This document shows positions 33,836-42,101 of a stretch of DNA of 64,000 nt, piece by piece; the stretch's first letter is position 1; each line of letters starts with the position of its first letter. The notes under the pieces are model-generated. The model saw nothing but the letters and a program-made list of their open reading frames with translations, made no database searches and was not told the DNA's origin. Location of the stretch: the NCBI RefSeq assembly GCF_003002055.1, contig NZ_PVZF01000006.1:1-64000 (forward strand), given 5' to 3'. Origin of the DNA: Kineococcus rhizosphaerae. Lineage in GTDB: Bacteria; Actinomycetota; Actinomycetes; Actinomycetales; Kineococcaceae. The position numbers were made by a program, and so were the translations under genes.

Positions 33836-33849
33836 ATGCAGCGTTGCAA
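33836..33849. promoter_or_regulatory. LacI-type operator-like site 2 in the arabinoside divergent promoter
   Basis: The bases ATGCAGCGTTGCAA match 12 of 14 positions of the same symmetric motif as site 1. It lies about 109 bases before the ABC binding-protein start at 33958. No LacI-family gene is adjacent, so the regulator must be encoded elsewhere. Confidence 0.6.
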
Positions 33850-33957
33850 AGCGCGTGCTACCTTCCACCCCACTGACCGGGACAGAGCGGTTCCTGGTCA
33901 GCCGGTGCCCCCGACCCGGTGGGCACCGACCGCCAACGACGGCAGGGACGGACACGC

Positions 33958-35325
33958 GTGAACAGTCATCCCCCGACACCCCCCGCCCGGGGTGTCCTCA
34001 GCCGGCGCAACCTCCTGCGCGGTGGTCTCGCGGCCGGTGGTCTGGGCCTCGTCGCGGCGACGGCCGGGTGCGGTTCCCCCCTGGCCGCGGGCCTGGCCGG
34101 CAGCCAGCTCGACCCCGGCACGGTCACCTTCTGGAACCTCTTCGGCGGTGGCGACGGCGCCCGCCTGCAGACCATGCTGGACGAGTACCGCCAGCAGCAG
34201 AGCAGGCCGGACTCGCTGGTCGCGGCCACGTTCGCCTGGGGCAACCCGTACTACACCAAGGTCTCCCTCGCCACGATCGGCGACCAGCCGCCGGACGTCG
34301 CCGTCGCCCACCTGACGCGGGCGGCCAACCTGGCCCAGGCGGGTCTGCTCACGCCGATCACCGAGGACATGCTGAGCACGGTCGGGCTCACGTCGGCGGA
34401 CTTCAACCAGAAGGTCTGGGCGGCCCAGAAGGTGAACGACCAGGACTGGACCGTCCCGCTGGACACCCACCCCTTCGTCATGTTCTACAACGTCGACGTC
34501 TGCCAGAAGGCCGGGCTGCTCGACGGCGAGGGCAAGCTCAAGCCCATCCAGGGCGTGGAGGAGTGGGAGGCCGCCCTGAAGGCGGCCAAGCAGGCCACCG
34601 GCGGCCTGGGCCTCAGCGTGGCCAACGTCAACGAGTTCGCCACGCCCTGGCGCTTCTTCCAGACCCTCTACTCCCAGCAGGAGGGGGCCACCGACTTCCT
34701 CTCCGACGGCGGGACGAAGATCACCTTCAACGAGGACCTGACCGCCAAGACGCTGGAGTACATCCAGAAGCTGGCCAACGACGGCCTCATCAGCAAGGCC
34801 GCCGACTACGCCGGGTCGCAGACCGACATGTTCACCGGGAAGTCGGCCTTCTACCTGCAGGGCGAGTGGGAGATCACCACCGCGCAGGGGATCAAGGACC
34901 TGAAGTTCGGCATGGTGCCGGTCCCCACGGTCTTCGACAAACCGGCCGCGCAAGCGGACTCGCACACCTTCGTCCTGCCGAAGATGGAGCGCTCCCCCGA
35001 GCAGGTGCAGCGGGCCATGGGCTTCATCAAGTCGATGCTCGACCAGAGCATGACCTGGGCCGCCGGCGGTCACGTCCCGGCCTACCTGCCGACCCTGGAC
35101 AGCGACGAGTACAAGGCGCTGGAGCCGCAGGCCGACTACGCCTCGGCGGCCGACGTCGCCGTCTACGACGCCCCGGCGTGGTACTCCGGCTCCGGGTCGA
35201 ACTTCGAGAACATCGTCGGAGCACAGATCGGCCTGGTCCAGCAGGGCCTGTCCAGCCCCTCGGCCGCGATCTCGTCCATCCGGTCGCAGCTGCAGTCCTA
35301 CGCGAGCACGGCGAACCCGCTGTGA
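33958..35325 (+). CDS. Sugar ABC transporter substrate-binding lipoprotein (arabinoside cluster)
   Basis: A 455-residue exported protein from GTG 33958, preceded by AGGGACGG. The N-terminus combines a twin-arginine motif (LSRRNLLRGGLAAGGLG) with a lipobox (ATAGC), suggesting Tat export and lipid anchoring. The body is a family 1 solute-binding protein: TVTFWNLFGGGDGARLQTML, PDVAVAHLTRAANLAQAGLL, MFYNVDVCQKAGLLDGEGKL and SAFYLQGEWEITTAQG. Two permeases and a GH51 enzyme follow in the same operon, so the ligand is probably an arabino-oligosaccharide. The operator pair at 33803-33849 lies upstream. Confidence 0.92.
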   Translation: MNSHPPTPPARGVLSRRNLLRGGLAAGGLGLVAATAGCGSPLAAGLAGSQLDPGTVTFWNLFGGGDGARLQTMLDEYRQQQSRPDSLVAATFAWGNPYYTKVSLATIGDQPPDVAVAHLTRAANLAQAGLLTPITEDMLSTVGLTSADFNQKVWAAQKVNDQDWTVPLDTHPFVMFYNVDVCQKAGLLDGEGKLKPIQGVEEWEAALKAAKQATGGLGLSVANVNEFATPWRFFQTLYSQQEGATDFLSDGGTKITFNEDLTAKTLEYIQKLANDGLISKAADYAGSQTDMFTGKSAFYLQGEWEITTAQGIKDLKFGMVPVPTVFDKPAAQADSHTFVLPKMERSPEQVQRAMGFIKSMLDQSMTWAAGGHVPAYLPTLDSDEYKALEPQADYASAADVAVYDAPAWYSGSGSNFENIVGAQIGLVQQGLSSPSAAISSIRSQLQSYASTANPL

Positions 35326-35380
35326 GCGCCGGTACCCCCGTCGCGACCGGCTCGCGACCCGCCCCCCTGGAGGTCTCCCG

Positions 35381-36322
35381 GTGAGCACCCAGACCACCAC
35401 CTCCGCAGGCGCCGTCTCGCTGGCGGCCCGCGGAGGCGCCCGCCCGCGGTACGCCGACAACAAGCCCGCGTGGCTGTTCCTCGCCCCGTTCGTCCTCTTC
35501 TTCGCCCTGTTCCTCGTGGTGCCCACGATCTACATGGCCATTTCGAGCTTCTTCAACACGAGCATCGCCAAGTCGGGCCTGGGCAGCTTCGCGGGGTTCG
35601 CGAACTACCAGGAGATGCTGACCAAGCGCGAGTTCTGGGACGACATGTGGCACACCCTGCAGTTCACGCTGTACACGGTGCCGCCGCTGGTCGTGCTGGC
35701 CTTCGTCTTCGCCGTGCTGGCCAACCGCGTCCGGCGCGGTCAGTGGTTCTTCCGGCTGGCGTTCTTCGTCCCCTTCATCCTGCCGTCGGCGACCATCTCC
35801 CTGATCTGGGTCTTCATCTACGCCCCCGGCAACGGCCTGTTCGCCCAGATCCAGACCTGGCTGGGCAACGCGGCCCCGACGCCCGTCCTGGCCGACCCCA
35901 AGACCGCGATGGTCGGCGTCGCGATCGCCACCCTGTGGTGGACGATCGGGTTCAACTTCATCCTGTACCTGGCCGGCCTGCAGGACATCCCCCGCGAGCT
36001 GTACGAGGCGGCGGCCATCGACGGCACGACCCCCTGGCAGCAGATCCGGTACATCACCATCCCGCTGCTCAGCCGGACGACGTCGCTGATCATCGTGCTG
36101 CAGATCATCGCGAGCCTGAAGATCTTCGACCAGGTCTACCTCATGACCTCCGGCGGGCCGGGCACGTCGACCCAGACCGCCATCGGCCTGATCACCAACA
36201 CCGCCTTCACCGACTTCCGCAGCGGTGCGGCGTCGGCGGCCGCGGTGCTGCTGTTCATCGTGATCCTGGCGATCGCCGCCATCCGCCAGCTCATCGAGCG
36301 CAACCAGGAGAGGACGGCCTGA
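35381..36322 (+). CDS. Sugar ABC transporter permease (MalF type)
   Basis: A 313-residue inner-membrane protein with about six transmembrane segments, beginning with WLFLAPFVLFFALFLVVPTI. The EAA loop that docks to the ATPase is clear near residue 200: ELYEAAAIDGTTPWQQIRYI with ITIPLLSRTT. GTG 35381 follows a TGGAGGT ribosome site. It forms the translocation channel with the next gene, one base downstream. No ATPase subunit is encoded here, as in many actinobacterial CUT1 systems that share one MsiK-like ATPase. Confidence 0.93.
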   Translation: MSTQTTTSAGAVSLAARGGARPRYADNKPAWLFLAPFVLFFALFLVVPTIYMAISSFFNTSIAKSGLGSFAGFANYQEMLTKREFWDDMWHTLQFTLYTVPPLVVLAFVFAVLANRVRRGQWFFRLAFFVPFILPSATISLIWVFIYAPGNGLFAQIQTWLGNAAPTPVLADPKTAMVGVAIATLWWTIGFNFILYLAGLQDIPRELYEAAAIDGTTPWQQIRYITIPLLSRTTSLIIVLQIIASLKIFDQVYLMTSGGPGTSTQTAIGLITNTAFTDFRSGAASAAAVLLFIVILAIAAIRQLIERNQERTA

Positions 36323-36323
36323 C

Positions 36324-37220
36324 ATGGCGACCACGACAGGGTCCGGCATCTCCGCCGCAGCCCCTCCCGCCCGCGCACCCCGGACGCCGTCGGGGAACTC
36401 CACGCGCACCTTCAACATCGTCTGCGGAGTGGTGCTGGGGGTCTTCGCGGTCGTCTGGCTCATCCCGAGCCTGTGGGCGATCAAGACCTCGTTCACGACG
36501 AACGCGGTCTCCGCGCTCGGCACCCCGGCGATCCTCAAGGACACCAGCCCGACGCTGGCCTCCTACCTGGCGCTGCTCGAGGGTGGCGACATCTGGAACT
36601 GGTACCTGGCCAGCTTCCTCACCTCCGCGATCACCGTCGTCCTGACCGTCGTCTTCGCCTCGATGGCCGGGTACGCGCTGTCCCGGCTGCGCTTCCGCGG
36701 CCGCAACGTCGTCTTCGGGGTCATGCTGCTGGGCATCATGATCCCCGGTCAGGTCCTCATCGTCCCGATCTTCGAGGGCCTCGGTGCGGTCCACCTGCTC
36801 AACACCTACTGGGCGGTGATCCTGCCGCAGGTGCCGGCGGTCATCGCGGTCTTCGTGTTCAAGCAGTTCTTCGACGGCCTGCCCGTGGAGCTGGAGGAGG
36901 CCGCCCGCCTGGACGGGGCCGGCTACTGGCGCATCTACCGCTCGGTCATCATGCCGCTGTCCAAGCCGGTGATCTCGGCCATGGGCATCCTGACCTTCGT
37001 CAACGTCTGGAACAACCTGCTGCTGCCGTTGTTCGTGGTGTCCAACCCCAAGCTCATGACCATCCCCGTGGGTCTGGCCACCGTCCAGGGCTCCTTCGGC
37101 CAGCGCTACTCCGACATCCAGGCGTCCTCGCTGCTGGGTGCGCTGCCGCTGGTCATCCTGTTCCTCATCTTCCAGCGCCGCATCGTCGAGGGCGTCGCCG
37201 GAACCGGCCTGAAGGGCTGA
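36324..37220 (+). CDS. Sugar ABC transporter permease (MalG type)
   Basis: A 298-residue membrane protein with six predicted transmembrane helices. After a short polar N-terminus the first helix is IVCGVVLGVFAVVWLIPSLW. The EAA motif occurs as ELEEAARLDGAGYWRIYRSV followed by IMPLSKPVISAMGI. The ATG is one base after the MalF-type stop, and the GH51 gene starts seven bases after its end, so the block 33958-38754 is one transcript. It completes the channel for an oligosaccharide importer of the CUT1 class. Confidence 0.93.
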   Translation: MATTTGSGISAAAPPARAPRTPSGNSTRTFNIVCGVVLGVFAVVWLIPSLWAIKTSFTTNAVSALGTPAILKDTSPTLASYLALLEGGDIWNWYLASFLTSAITVVLTVVFASMAGYALSRLRFRGRNVVFGVMLLGIMIPGQVLIVPIFEGLGAVHLLNTYWAVILPQVPAVIAVFVFKQFFDGLPVELEEAARLDGAGYWRIYRSVIMPLSKPVISAMGILTFVNVWNNLLLPLFVVSNPKLMTIPVGLATVQGSFGQRYSDIQASSLLGALPLVILFLIFQRRIVEGVAGTGLKG

Positions 37221-37227
37221 ACCACCT

Positions 37228-38754
37228 GTGACTTCCCTGAACGGCGTCGTCGACCTCGACGTCGCCGGACCGACCATCAGCCGCCACCTTTACGGCCACT
37301 TCGCCGAGCACCTCGGCCGCTGCATCTACGAGGGGTTCTGGGTCGGGGAGGACTCCGGGATCCAGAACTCGGCGGGGATCCGCGACGACGTCGTGCAGGC
37401 CCTGAAGGACATCTCGATCCCGAACCTGCGCTGGCCCGGGGGCTGCTTCGCCGATGAGTACCACTGGATGAACGGCGTCGGCCCGCGCGAGGAACGGCCC
37501 TCGATGGTGAACACCCACTGGGGTGACGTCGTCGAGGACAACTCCTTCGGCACGCACGAGTTCATGCGGCTGTGCGAGCTGCTGGGCGCGCAGCCGTACG
37601 TGTCGGGCAACGTGGGGTCCGGGACGGTCGCGGAGATGGCCGACTGGGTCGAGTACCTCACGCGGTCCGGGGACGCCCCCATGTCGCGGCTGCGCGCCGA
37701 GCACGGCCACGCCGAGCCGTGGAAGGTCCCCTTCTGGGGCATCGGCAACGAGTCCTGGGGCTGCGGCGGAAACATGACCGCCGAGCAGTACGCCCAGCTC
37801 GCCTCGCAGTTCGCGACGTACTGCCGCAACCACGACGGCAACGAGCTGTACCGGATCGCGGCCGGCCCCAACCGGGACGACTACGCGTGGACCGAGACGC
37901 TGATGAAGTCGATCAGCACCCTCGGCGGGCCGGTCGAGGAGCGGCACCACCAGCGCTGGCAGGCGCTGTCGTTCCACTACTACACGCACGCCAGCGACGA
38001 CTGGAAGCACAAGGGCTCGGCGACGGGGTTCGACGCCGACGAGTACCACGCGACGATGGTCAACGCCTGGCGCATCGACGAGATCGTCCGCGGCCACTCC
38101 CGCGTCATGGACGCCTACGACCCGGACGCCACCGTCGGCCTGGTGTGCGACGAGTGGGGCACCTGGTGGGACGTCGAACCCGGCACCAACCCCGGGTTCC
38201 TGTTCCAGCAGAACACCATGCGCGACGCGCTCGTGGCGGGGCTGCACTTCGACGTGTTCCACGCCAACGCGCGCCGGCTCGTCATGGCCAACATCGCCCA
38301 GACGGTCAACGTGCTGCAGGCCATGGTGCTGACCGACGGGGCGCAGATGGTGCTCACCCCGACGTACCACGTGTTCGCCATGAACGCCGGCCACCAGGAC
38401 GCCACGCACCATCCGGTGCAGGTCACGTCGGCCGACGCCCGGTCCGAGGGCGACCACGGGTCCTACCCGACCCTGTCGACGTCGGTGAGCTCGCGCGACG
38501 GCAGCGCGCTGGTGTCGCTGACGAACCTGGACCTGGACGGCCCCGCCACGGTCCGTCTCGACCTGCGCGGCCGGGACTGGCAGGTCGGTGCGGCGCGGCT
38601 GCTCGCGGCGCCGACCCCGCAGGCCCACAACACCGTCGAGGACCCCGGGGCCGTCGCCCCGGCCGCCTTCGACGGCGCCCGGCGGGAGGGGTCCACCCTG
38701 GTGGTGGACCTGCCCGCGCACTCCTTCGCGACGGTCGAGCTGACGCTGGCCTGA
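37228..38754 (+). CDS. Intracellular alpha-L-arabinofuranosidase, family GH51
   Basis: A 508-residue enzyme without a signal peptide. GH51 features are GPTISRHLYGHFAEHLGRCI near the N-terminus, LRWPGGCFADEYHWMNGVGP and the acid/base Glu in FWGIGNESWGCGGNMTAEQ. The nucleophile Glu is in LVCDEWGTWWDVEPGT, and a C-terminal beta domain follows. It removes terminal L-arabinofuranose from short imported arabino-oligosaccharides in the cytoplasm. It is the last gene of the ABC operon (seven bases after the MalG-type stop) and is followed by a strong terminator. This enzyme is the main reason for calling the cluster an arabinoside-use locus. Confidence 0.93.
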   Translation: MTSLNGVVDLDVAGPTISRHLYGHFAEHLGRCIYEGFWVGEDSGIQNSAGIRDDVVQALKDISIPNLRWPGGCFADEYHWMNGVGPREERPSMVNTHWGDVVEDNSFGTHEFMRLCELLGAQPYVSGNVGSGTVAEMADWVEYLTRSGDAPMSRLRAEHGHAEPWKVPFWGIGNESWGCGGNMTAEQYAQLASQFATYCRNHDGNELYRIAAGPNRDDYAWTETLMKSISTLGGPVEERHHQRWQALSFHYYTHASDDWKHKGSATGFDADEYHATMVNAWRIDEIVRGHSRVMDAYDPDATVGLVCDEWGTWWDVEPGTNPGFLFQQNTMRDALVAGLHFDVFHANARRLVMANIAQTVNVLQAMVLTDGAQMVLTPTYHVFAMNAGHQDATHHPVQVTSADARSEGDHGSYPTLSTSVSSRDGSALVSLTNLDLDGPATVRLDLRGRDWQVGAARLLAAPTPQAHNTVEDPGAVAPAAFDGARREGSTLVVDLPAHSFATVELTLA

Positions 38755-38780
38755 GCCCGTCCCGCGAGGGACCCCCGGAC

Positions 38781-38817
38781 GCGCCCGGGTGCTGCCGAAC
38801 AGGTCGCACCCGGGCGC
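38781..38817. terminator. Bidirectional terminator hairpin after the GH51 gene
   Basis: A perfect 12-bp stem (GCGCCCGGGTGC, 38781-38792, with GCACCCGGGCGC, 38806-38817) closes a 13-base loop. It sits between convergent stops (38754 on +, 38826 on -). No T-tract follows, but TCTC is adjacent. Confidence 0.8.
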
Positions 38818-38825
38818 TCTCACGT

Positions 38826-39650
38826 CTACCGGTGGTGGGCCAGCACCGTGTCCAGCTCGGCGGCGGGCAGTCCCCGCCCGTCCGGACGCGGCCAGTGCAC
38901 GCAGACCTCGTCGAACCCCGCGTCGGCCAGCGCCGTCGCGAACGCCGGGTAGTCGTCGTAGGCCTCGCGCTCGTCGAGGCCGAGGAGCGCGACCTTGCGG
39001 ACTCCCCCGGCTCCCTCGACGGCCTGGAAGCGGGCCAGCGGTGCGGTGAAGCGCTCGACGGCGTCCGGACCCTCCTCGCCGTAGGTGACCCAGCCGTCGC
39101 CGGTGCGGGCGGCGAAGCGCATGCCGCGGGGCCCGGCGGCCGCCACGGTCAGCGGGACCCGGCCGTGGACGGGGCCGGGGACGTTGCGCGCGTCCACGGC
39201 GGTGTAGTGCTCCCCTTCCGCGTCCGTGGCGCGCCGGGTCAGGAGGGTGCGCAGCAGCAGCGTCCACTCCTCGAAGCGTTCCTGGCGCCGGCGCGGGGTG
39301 AGGGCGGGCAGGCCGAGGACGGCGGCGTCCGCGGCGGAGGTGCCGGCGCCGACGCCGAGCTCGAACCGGCCACCGGAGAGCTGGTCGAGGGTCATGACCT
39401 CGTGGGCGAACGTCACGGGGTGGCGGTAGTTCGGGGAGGCGACGAGGGTGCCGAGCCGGACGTCCTCCGTGGCGGCCGCGGCCGCGGCGAGCAGGGGGAC
39501 GGCGGCGTACCAGGGGCCGTCGCGGAAGTCGCGCCACGACAGGTGGTCGTAGCTGAACACGGTCCGCAGCCCGGCCTCCTCGGCGGTGCGGGCGGTGGCG
39601 GTGAAGGCGGTCGGGTGCAGGTCGTTGAGGACGACGCAGGACAGGTCCAC
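38826..39650 (-). CDS. LLM-class flavin-dependent oxidoreductase
   Basis: A 274-residue luciferase-like monooxygenase-type TIM barrel. The N-terminus LSCVVLNDLHPTAFTATART is followed by VFSYDHLSWRDFRDGPWYAA, LGTLVASPNYRHPVTFAHEV, LDQLSGGRFELGVGAGTS (the family hallmark) and PLTVAAAGPRGMRFAARTGD. Members use FMN or F420; the size and the QLSGGRFELGVG motif fit the actinobacterial F420-dependent group, but the cofactor cannot be settled from sequence alone. The HTH gene 9 bases upstream on the same strand probably shares its transcript. Confidence 0.88.
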   Translation of the reverse strand: MDLSCVVLNDLHPTAFTATARTAEEAGLRTVFSYDHLSWRDFRDGPWYAAVPLLAAAAAATEDVRLGTLVASPNYRHPVTFAHEVMTLDQLSGGRFELGVGAGTSAADAAVLGLPALTPRRRQERFEEWTLLLRTLLTRRATDAEGEHYTAVDARNVPGPVHGRVPLTVAAAGPRGMRFAARTGDGWVTYGEEGPDAVERFTAPLARFQAVEGAGGVRKVALLGLDEREAYDDYPAFATALADAGFDEVCVHWPRPDGRGLPAAELDTVLAHHR

Positions 39651-39659
39651 GCGGCGAGG

Positions 39660-40043
39660 TTAGTCCCGCCGCAGGTCCCCGGTGCGGCGCGCGGCCTGGA
39701 CCGCGGCGGTCGTGGAGCCGACGCCGTAGCGGGTCCGCAGGCCCCGCAGCACGTCGGCGACGTCGGCGATGCCCACCCCGAGCCGGTCGGCCACGACGGC
39801 GGCGGGTTCGCCGGCGGCGACGAGGGCGAGCACGCGCCGGGACAGGGCGTCCAGCGCGGGCGGGGTGCCAGGGACCGGCTGGGCCCGCCGCGCCGCGGGC
39901 GCGGGCGCCGGGCTCCGGCGGACGTGCAGGACGCCGTCGGCCCCGAGGTCGAGGTCGACCTCGTCGGTCTCCTCGAGGGCGAGCAGGACCGTCGCCAGCG
40001 GGACGGGCCAGGTGCCGCCCGACGGTGACGTGCGCTCGTCCAC
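39660..40043 (-). CDS. Short helix-turn-helix protein (LuxR-type HTH without sensor)
   Basis: A 127-residue protein from GTG 40043 behind a GAGGAGGACAC ribosome site. The N-terminal ~60 residues are of low complexity, with a VDLDLGADGVLHVRRSP beta-like stretch. The C-terminal region is a LuxR-like HTH: ALDALSRRVLALVAAGEPAA, then DRLGVGIADVADVLRGLRTR, then YGVGSTTAAVQAARRTGDL. It resembles the C-terminus of the protein at 54701 in order and ending. A 17-base palindrome at 40061-40077 lies 18 bases before its start, a candidate autoregulatory site. Confidence 0.65.
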   Translation of the reverse strand: MDERTSPSGGTWPVPLATVLLALEETDEVDLDLGADGVLHVRRSPAPAPAARRAQPVPGTPPALDALSRRVLALVAAGEPAAVVADRLGVGIADVADVLRGLRTRYGVGSTTAAVQAARRTGDLRRD

Positions 40044-40060
40044 GTGTCCTCCTCGCCCCG

Positions 40061-40077
40061 CGTCGCGCAGCGCGACG
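40061..40077. promoter_or_regulatory. Perfect 17-base palindrome upstream of the short HTH gene
   Basis: CGTCGCGC-a-GCGCGACG is a perfect inverted repeat with 8-base arms around one base, 18 bases before the GTG at 40043. Such arms can occur by chance in GC-rich DNA, so this is a modest candidate operator. The rest of 40078-40183 shows nothing assignable. Confidence 0.4.
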
Positions 40078-40183
40078 ACAGCCAGGATGTGGCACCACGA
40101 CGAGATCCGTGGACGCCCCGGCACCTCCCGGGTGGAGTTCCCCCGGTTCGGGGGGCCCGCGACCGCGCACCGCAGCGCGGCGC

Positions 40184-40678
40184 TCACTGCGGGTGGCTGC
40201 CCCGGATCCGGCGCCACCACCGCCGGACGCCTCGCACCGGGGGTGCCTGCGTGGTCGCCGGGGCCGGTGCGGGCGGGCGCCGGCGGTGCCACTCGGCCAC
40301 GAGCGCCTCGACGTCGAGCAGGGCGATCACGACGAGCGGTCCGTCGGCCGGGCGCCGGTACTGCTCGCGCACGCGGTCGTTGAAGTCGGTGACGACGTCG
40401 CGCACGGCCCGCTCGGAGACGAGCTGGTGGACGTCGCGCAGCAGGACCTCCCGTTCGCGCCGCAGGGCCAGGGCCGGCGGCAGCATCCCCGTGACGTCGA
40501 AGCCCTCGCGCCGGGCCTTGTCGGCGGCCCACCGGTCGGCGGAGAAGGCGCGGTCCAGCCCGGGCAGCGGCGCGCCCGCACCGGGCAGGTGGTCGAACTC
40601 GCCGCGCTCGGTGGCCTCGCGGACCTGGCGCTCGACCCAGTCCTCGAAGGAACTGCCCGCGGGTTTGCGACCGCTCAC
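40184..40678 (-). CDS. DUF1992 / DnaJ-like family protein
   Basis: A 164-residue protein. The first 60 residues match DUF1992: SSFEDWVERQVREATERGEF, then DHLPGAGAPLPGLDRAF and RWAADKARREGF. DUF1992 proteins are small, widespread and often annotated as DnaJ-family because some members carry a J domain, but no J domain is visible here. The C-terminal part is basic and rich in proline. The function is unknown. It is a single gene between the short HTH protein and the redox cassette. Confidence 0.8.
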   Translation of the reverse strand: MSGRKPAGSSFEDWVERQVREATERGEFDHLPGAGAPLPGLDRAFSADRWAADKARREGFDVTGMLPPALALRREREVLLRDVHQLVSERAVRDVVTDFNDRVREQYRRPADGPLVVIALLDVEALVAEWHRRRPPAPAPATTQAPPVRGVRRWWRRIRGSHPQ

Positions 40679-40725
40679 GTGCCCTCCGCTCCACCCGGGG
40701 CCGTGCGGGGCCCCTGGTCCCGAAA

Positions 40726-40968
40726 CTAGCCAGCGGTCGTGCGGCGGTCAACGCGCAGCGCGAGGACCGGGCAGCACCGTTCGGCCTCCCGGGCGGCGCG
40801 GAGCAGGGCGTCGGGCACGAGAGCCCGGCGGCCGCCGCCGCGGACGCGCGGGAACCCCCAGTCGTCGGTGGCCAGCAGCTCGGGCAGCAGGTCGGCGCAG
40901 GCCCCGTGCCCGTCGCACGCCGCGAAGTCGATGCGCAGCTCGTGCGCGGGACCCGGTGCGGGGTTCAC
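40726..40968 (-). CDS. Small ferredoxin, [3Fe-4S] or [4Fe-4S] type
   Basis: An 80-residue electron carrier. Its GTG start overlaps the NuoF-like stop as GTGA, so it is the last cistron of the redox cassette. The cluster-binding pattern is FAACDGHGACADLLPELL, with Cys-x5-Cys, and a distal Cys in AERCCPVLALRVD followed by Pro. This is the CxxHGxC...CP layout of P450-type and mycobacterial ferredoxins, which usually bind one [3Fe-4S] cluster. It probably exchanges electrons with the NuoF-like protein. No P450 is present nearby. Confidence 0.85.
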   Translation of the reverse strand: MNPAPGPAHELRIDFAACDGHGACADLLPELLATDDWGFPRVRGGGRRALVPDALLRAAREAERCCPVLALRVDRRTTAG

Positions 40969-42101
40969 GCGGCCACCGCCCGCCCGGCCACGCACGCCCC
41001 GGCGAGGTGGGCGTCGACCTCGTCGGCGAAGGCCACGAGCGCCCCGGCGACGGTGCGCGCGCTCGCGTCGGGGTGCCGGCAGGCGCCGCGGTCGGCGAGC
41101 AGACCGACGGTGCGGCGCAGTTCCCGCAGCCCGGCCGCGTCGAGCCGGCACCCGGCGAGGGCGCCGGTCAGGTCCGCCAGCCGCGGCATCCCGAAGGTGC
41201 AGGGACCGCACTGGCGCACGGACTCGCCGGCCAGGAAGCGCACCGCGTCCGCGCACACGCCGAGGGCGCACTCCCCCGCCGCGACCGGCCGCACGACCCC
41301 CGCGCGCACCCCGTCGACCGTCAGGGGCGTCCCGAGGTCGGCCGGGCCGAGCCAGGTCCCGTGGAAGCCGCCCAGCAGCGCACCGCCGCGGGCGTCGAGA
41401 CCGTGCCCGGTGAGCACGAGGTCGAGCGGGGTGCCGGCCGACACCTCCACGACCCGGGGCCCGGACGGCGCCGCCAGGGTCAGCAGCACCGTGTCGGGCT
41501 GGTGGCCGTGGGCGGCGAGGTGACCGAGCCGGGCGAGGGTCTCGACGTTCTTCACCACGGTCGGCCGTCCAGCCAAGCCCTTGCGCCACAACGGGACACC
41601 GGTGCCTCGCGGTCGTGCGGCGAACCCGTCGAGGTGGGCCACGACGGCCGATTCCTGACCGGCGACGAAACCCGCGGCGGCGGGCGCCGCGTGCAGCCGC
41701 ACCGGAGCGGCCGGCCGTTGCGCGAGCGCCCGCCGGACGCCCTGCAGGACGGGGCCCTCGGCGGTGCACACCACGACGTCGGTGGCCCCGACGAGCCCGG
41801 CGGCGGCCAGGGCGCCGTCGAGGACGAGGTGCGGGACCGTCGCCAGCAGGGTGACGTCCTTGCGCGACAGCGGTTCGCCCTCCACCCCGTTGACGACGAC
41901 CACGCCGGGGCGGCCGGTGGCGTGGACCTCGTCGCGGACGCGGACGAGCTCGTCGGCGACCAGGCGCGCCGCTCCCCCGCGCCCGCGCAGCCCGCTGCGG
42001 TGCACCAGGTCGAGGAGGTCGGGGACGCGCCGGGTGCCGTGCTCGGCGAGGTGGCGGTCCAGGGACCAGGGACGGTCGGGGGTCTGGCGCGGCAGGATCA
42101 C
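40965..42101 (-). CDS. NuoF-like NADH-oxidoreductase subunit homologue
   Basis: A 378-residue protein related to the 51-kDa flavin/iron-sulfur subunit of complex I. It has GLRGRGGAARL (GRGGAGFP-like), VVNGVEGEPLSRKDVTLLAT (VVNADEGEPG-like), AAGFVAGQESAVVAHLDGFA (the NADH-site equivalent), PTVVKNVETLARLGHL and VSAGTPLDLVLTGHGLD. The C-terminal cluster motif is VRQCGPCTFGMPRL plus a later DRGACRHPDA; the third Cys of the usual CxxCxxC is replaced by Gly. It would link NAD(P)H or a ferredoxin to the membrane reductase next door. Both ends overlap neighbours as GTGA, so expression is tightly coupled. Confidence 0.85.
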   Translation of the reverse strand: MILPRQTPDRPWSLDRHLAEHGTRRVPDLLDLVHRSGLRGRGGAARLVADELVRVRDEVHATGRPGVVVVNGVEGEPLSRKDVTLLATVPHLVLDGALAAAGLVGATDVVVCTAEGPVLQGVRRALAQRPAAPVRLHAAPAAAGFVAGQESAVVAHLDGFAARPRGTGVPLWRKGLAGRPTVVKNVETLARLGHLAAHGHQPDTVLLTLAAPSGPRVVEVSAGTPLDLVLTGHGLDARGGALLGGFHGTWLGPADLGTPLTVDGVRAGVVRPVAAGECALGVCADAVRFLAGESVRQCGPCTFGMPRLADLTGALAGCRLDAAGLRELRRTVGLLADRGACRHPDASARTVAGALVAFADEVDAHLAGACVAGRAVAA

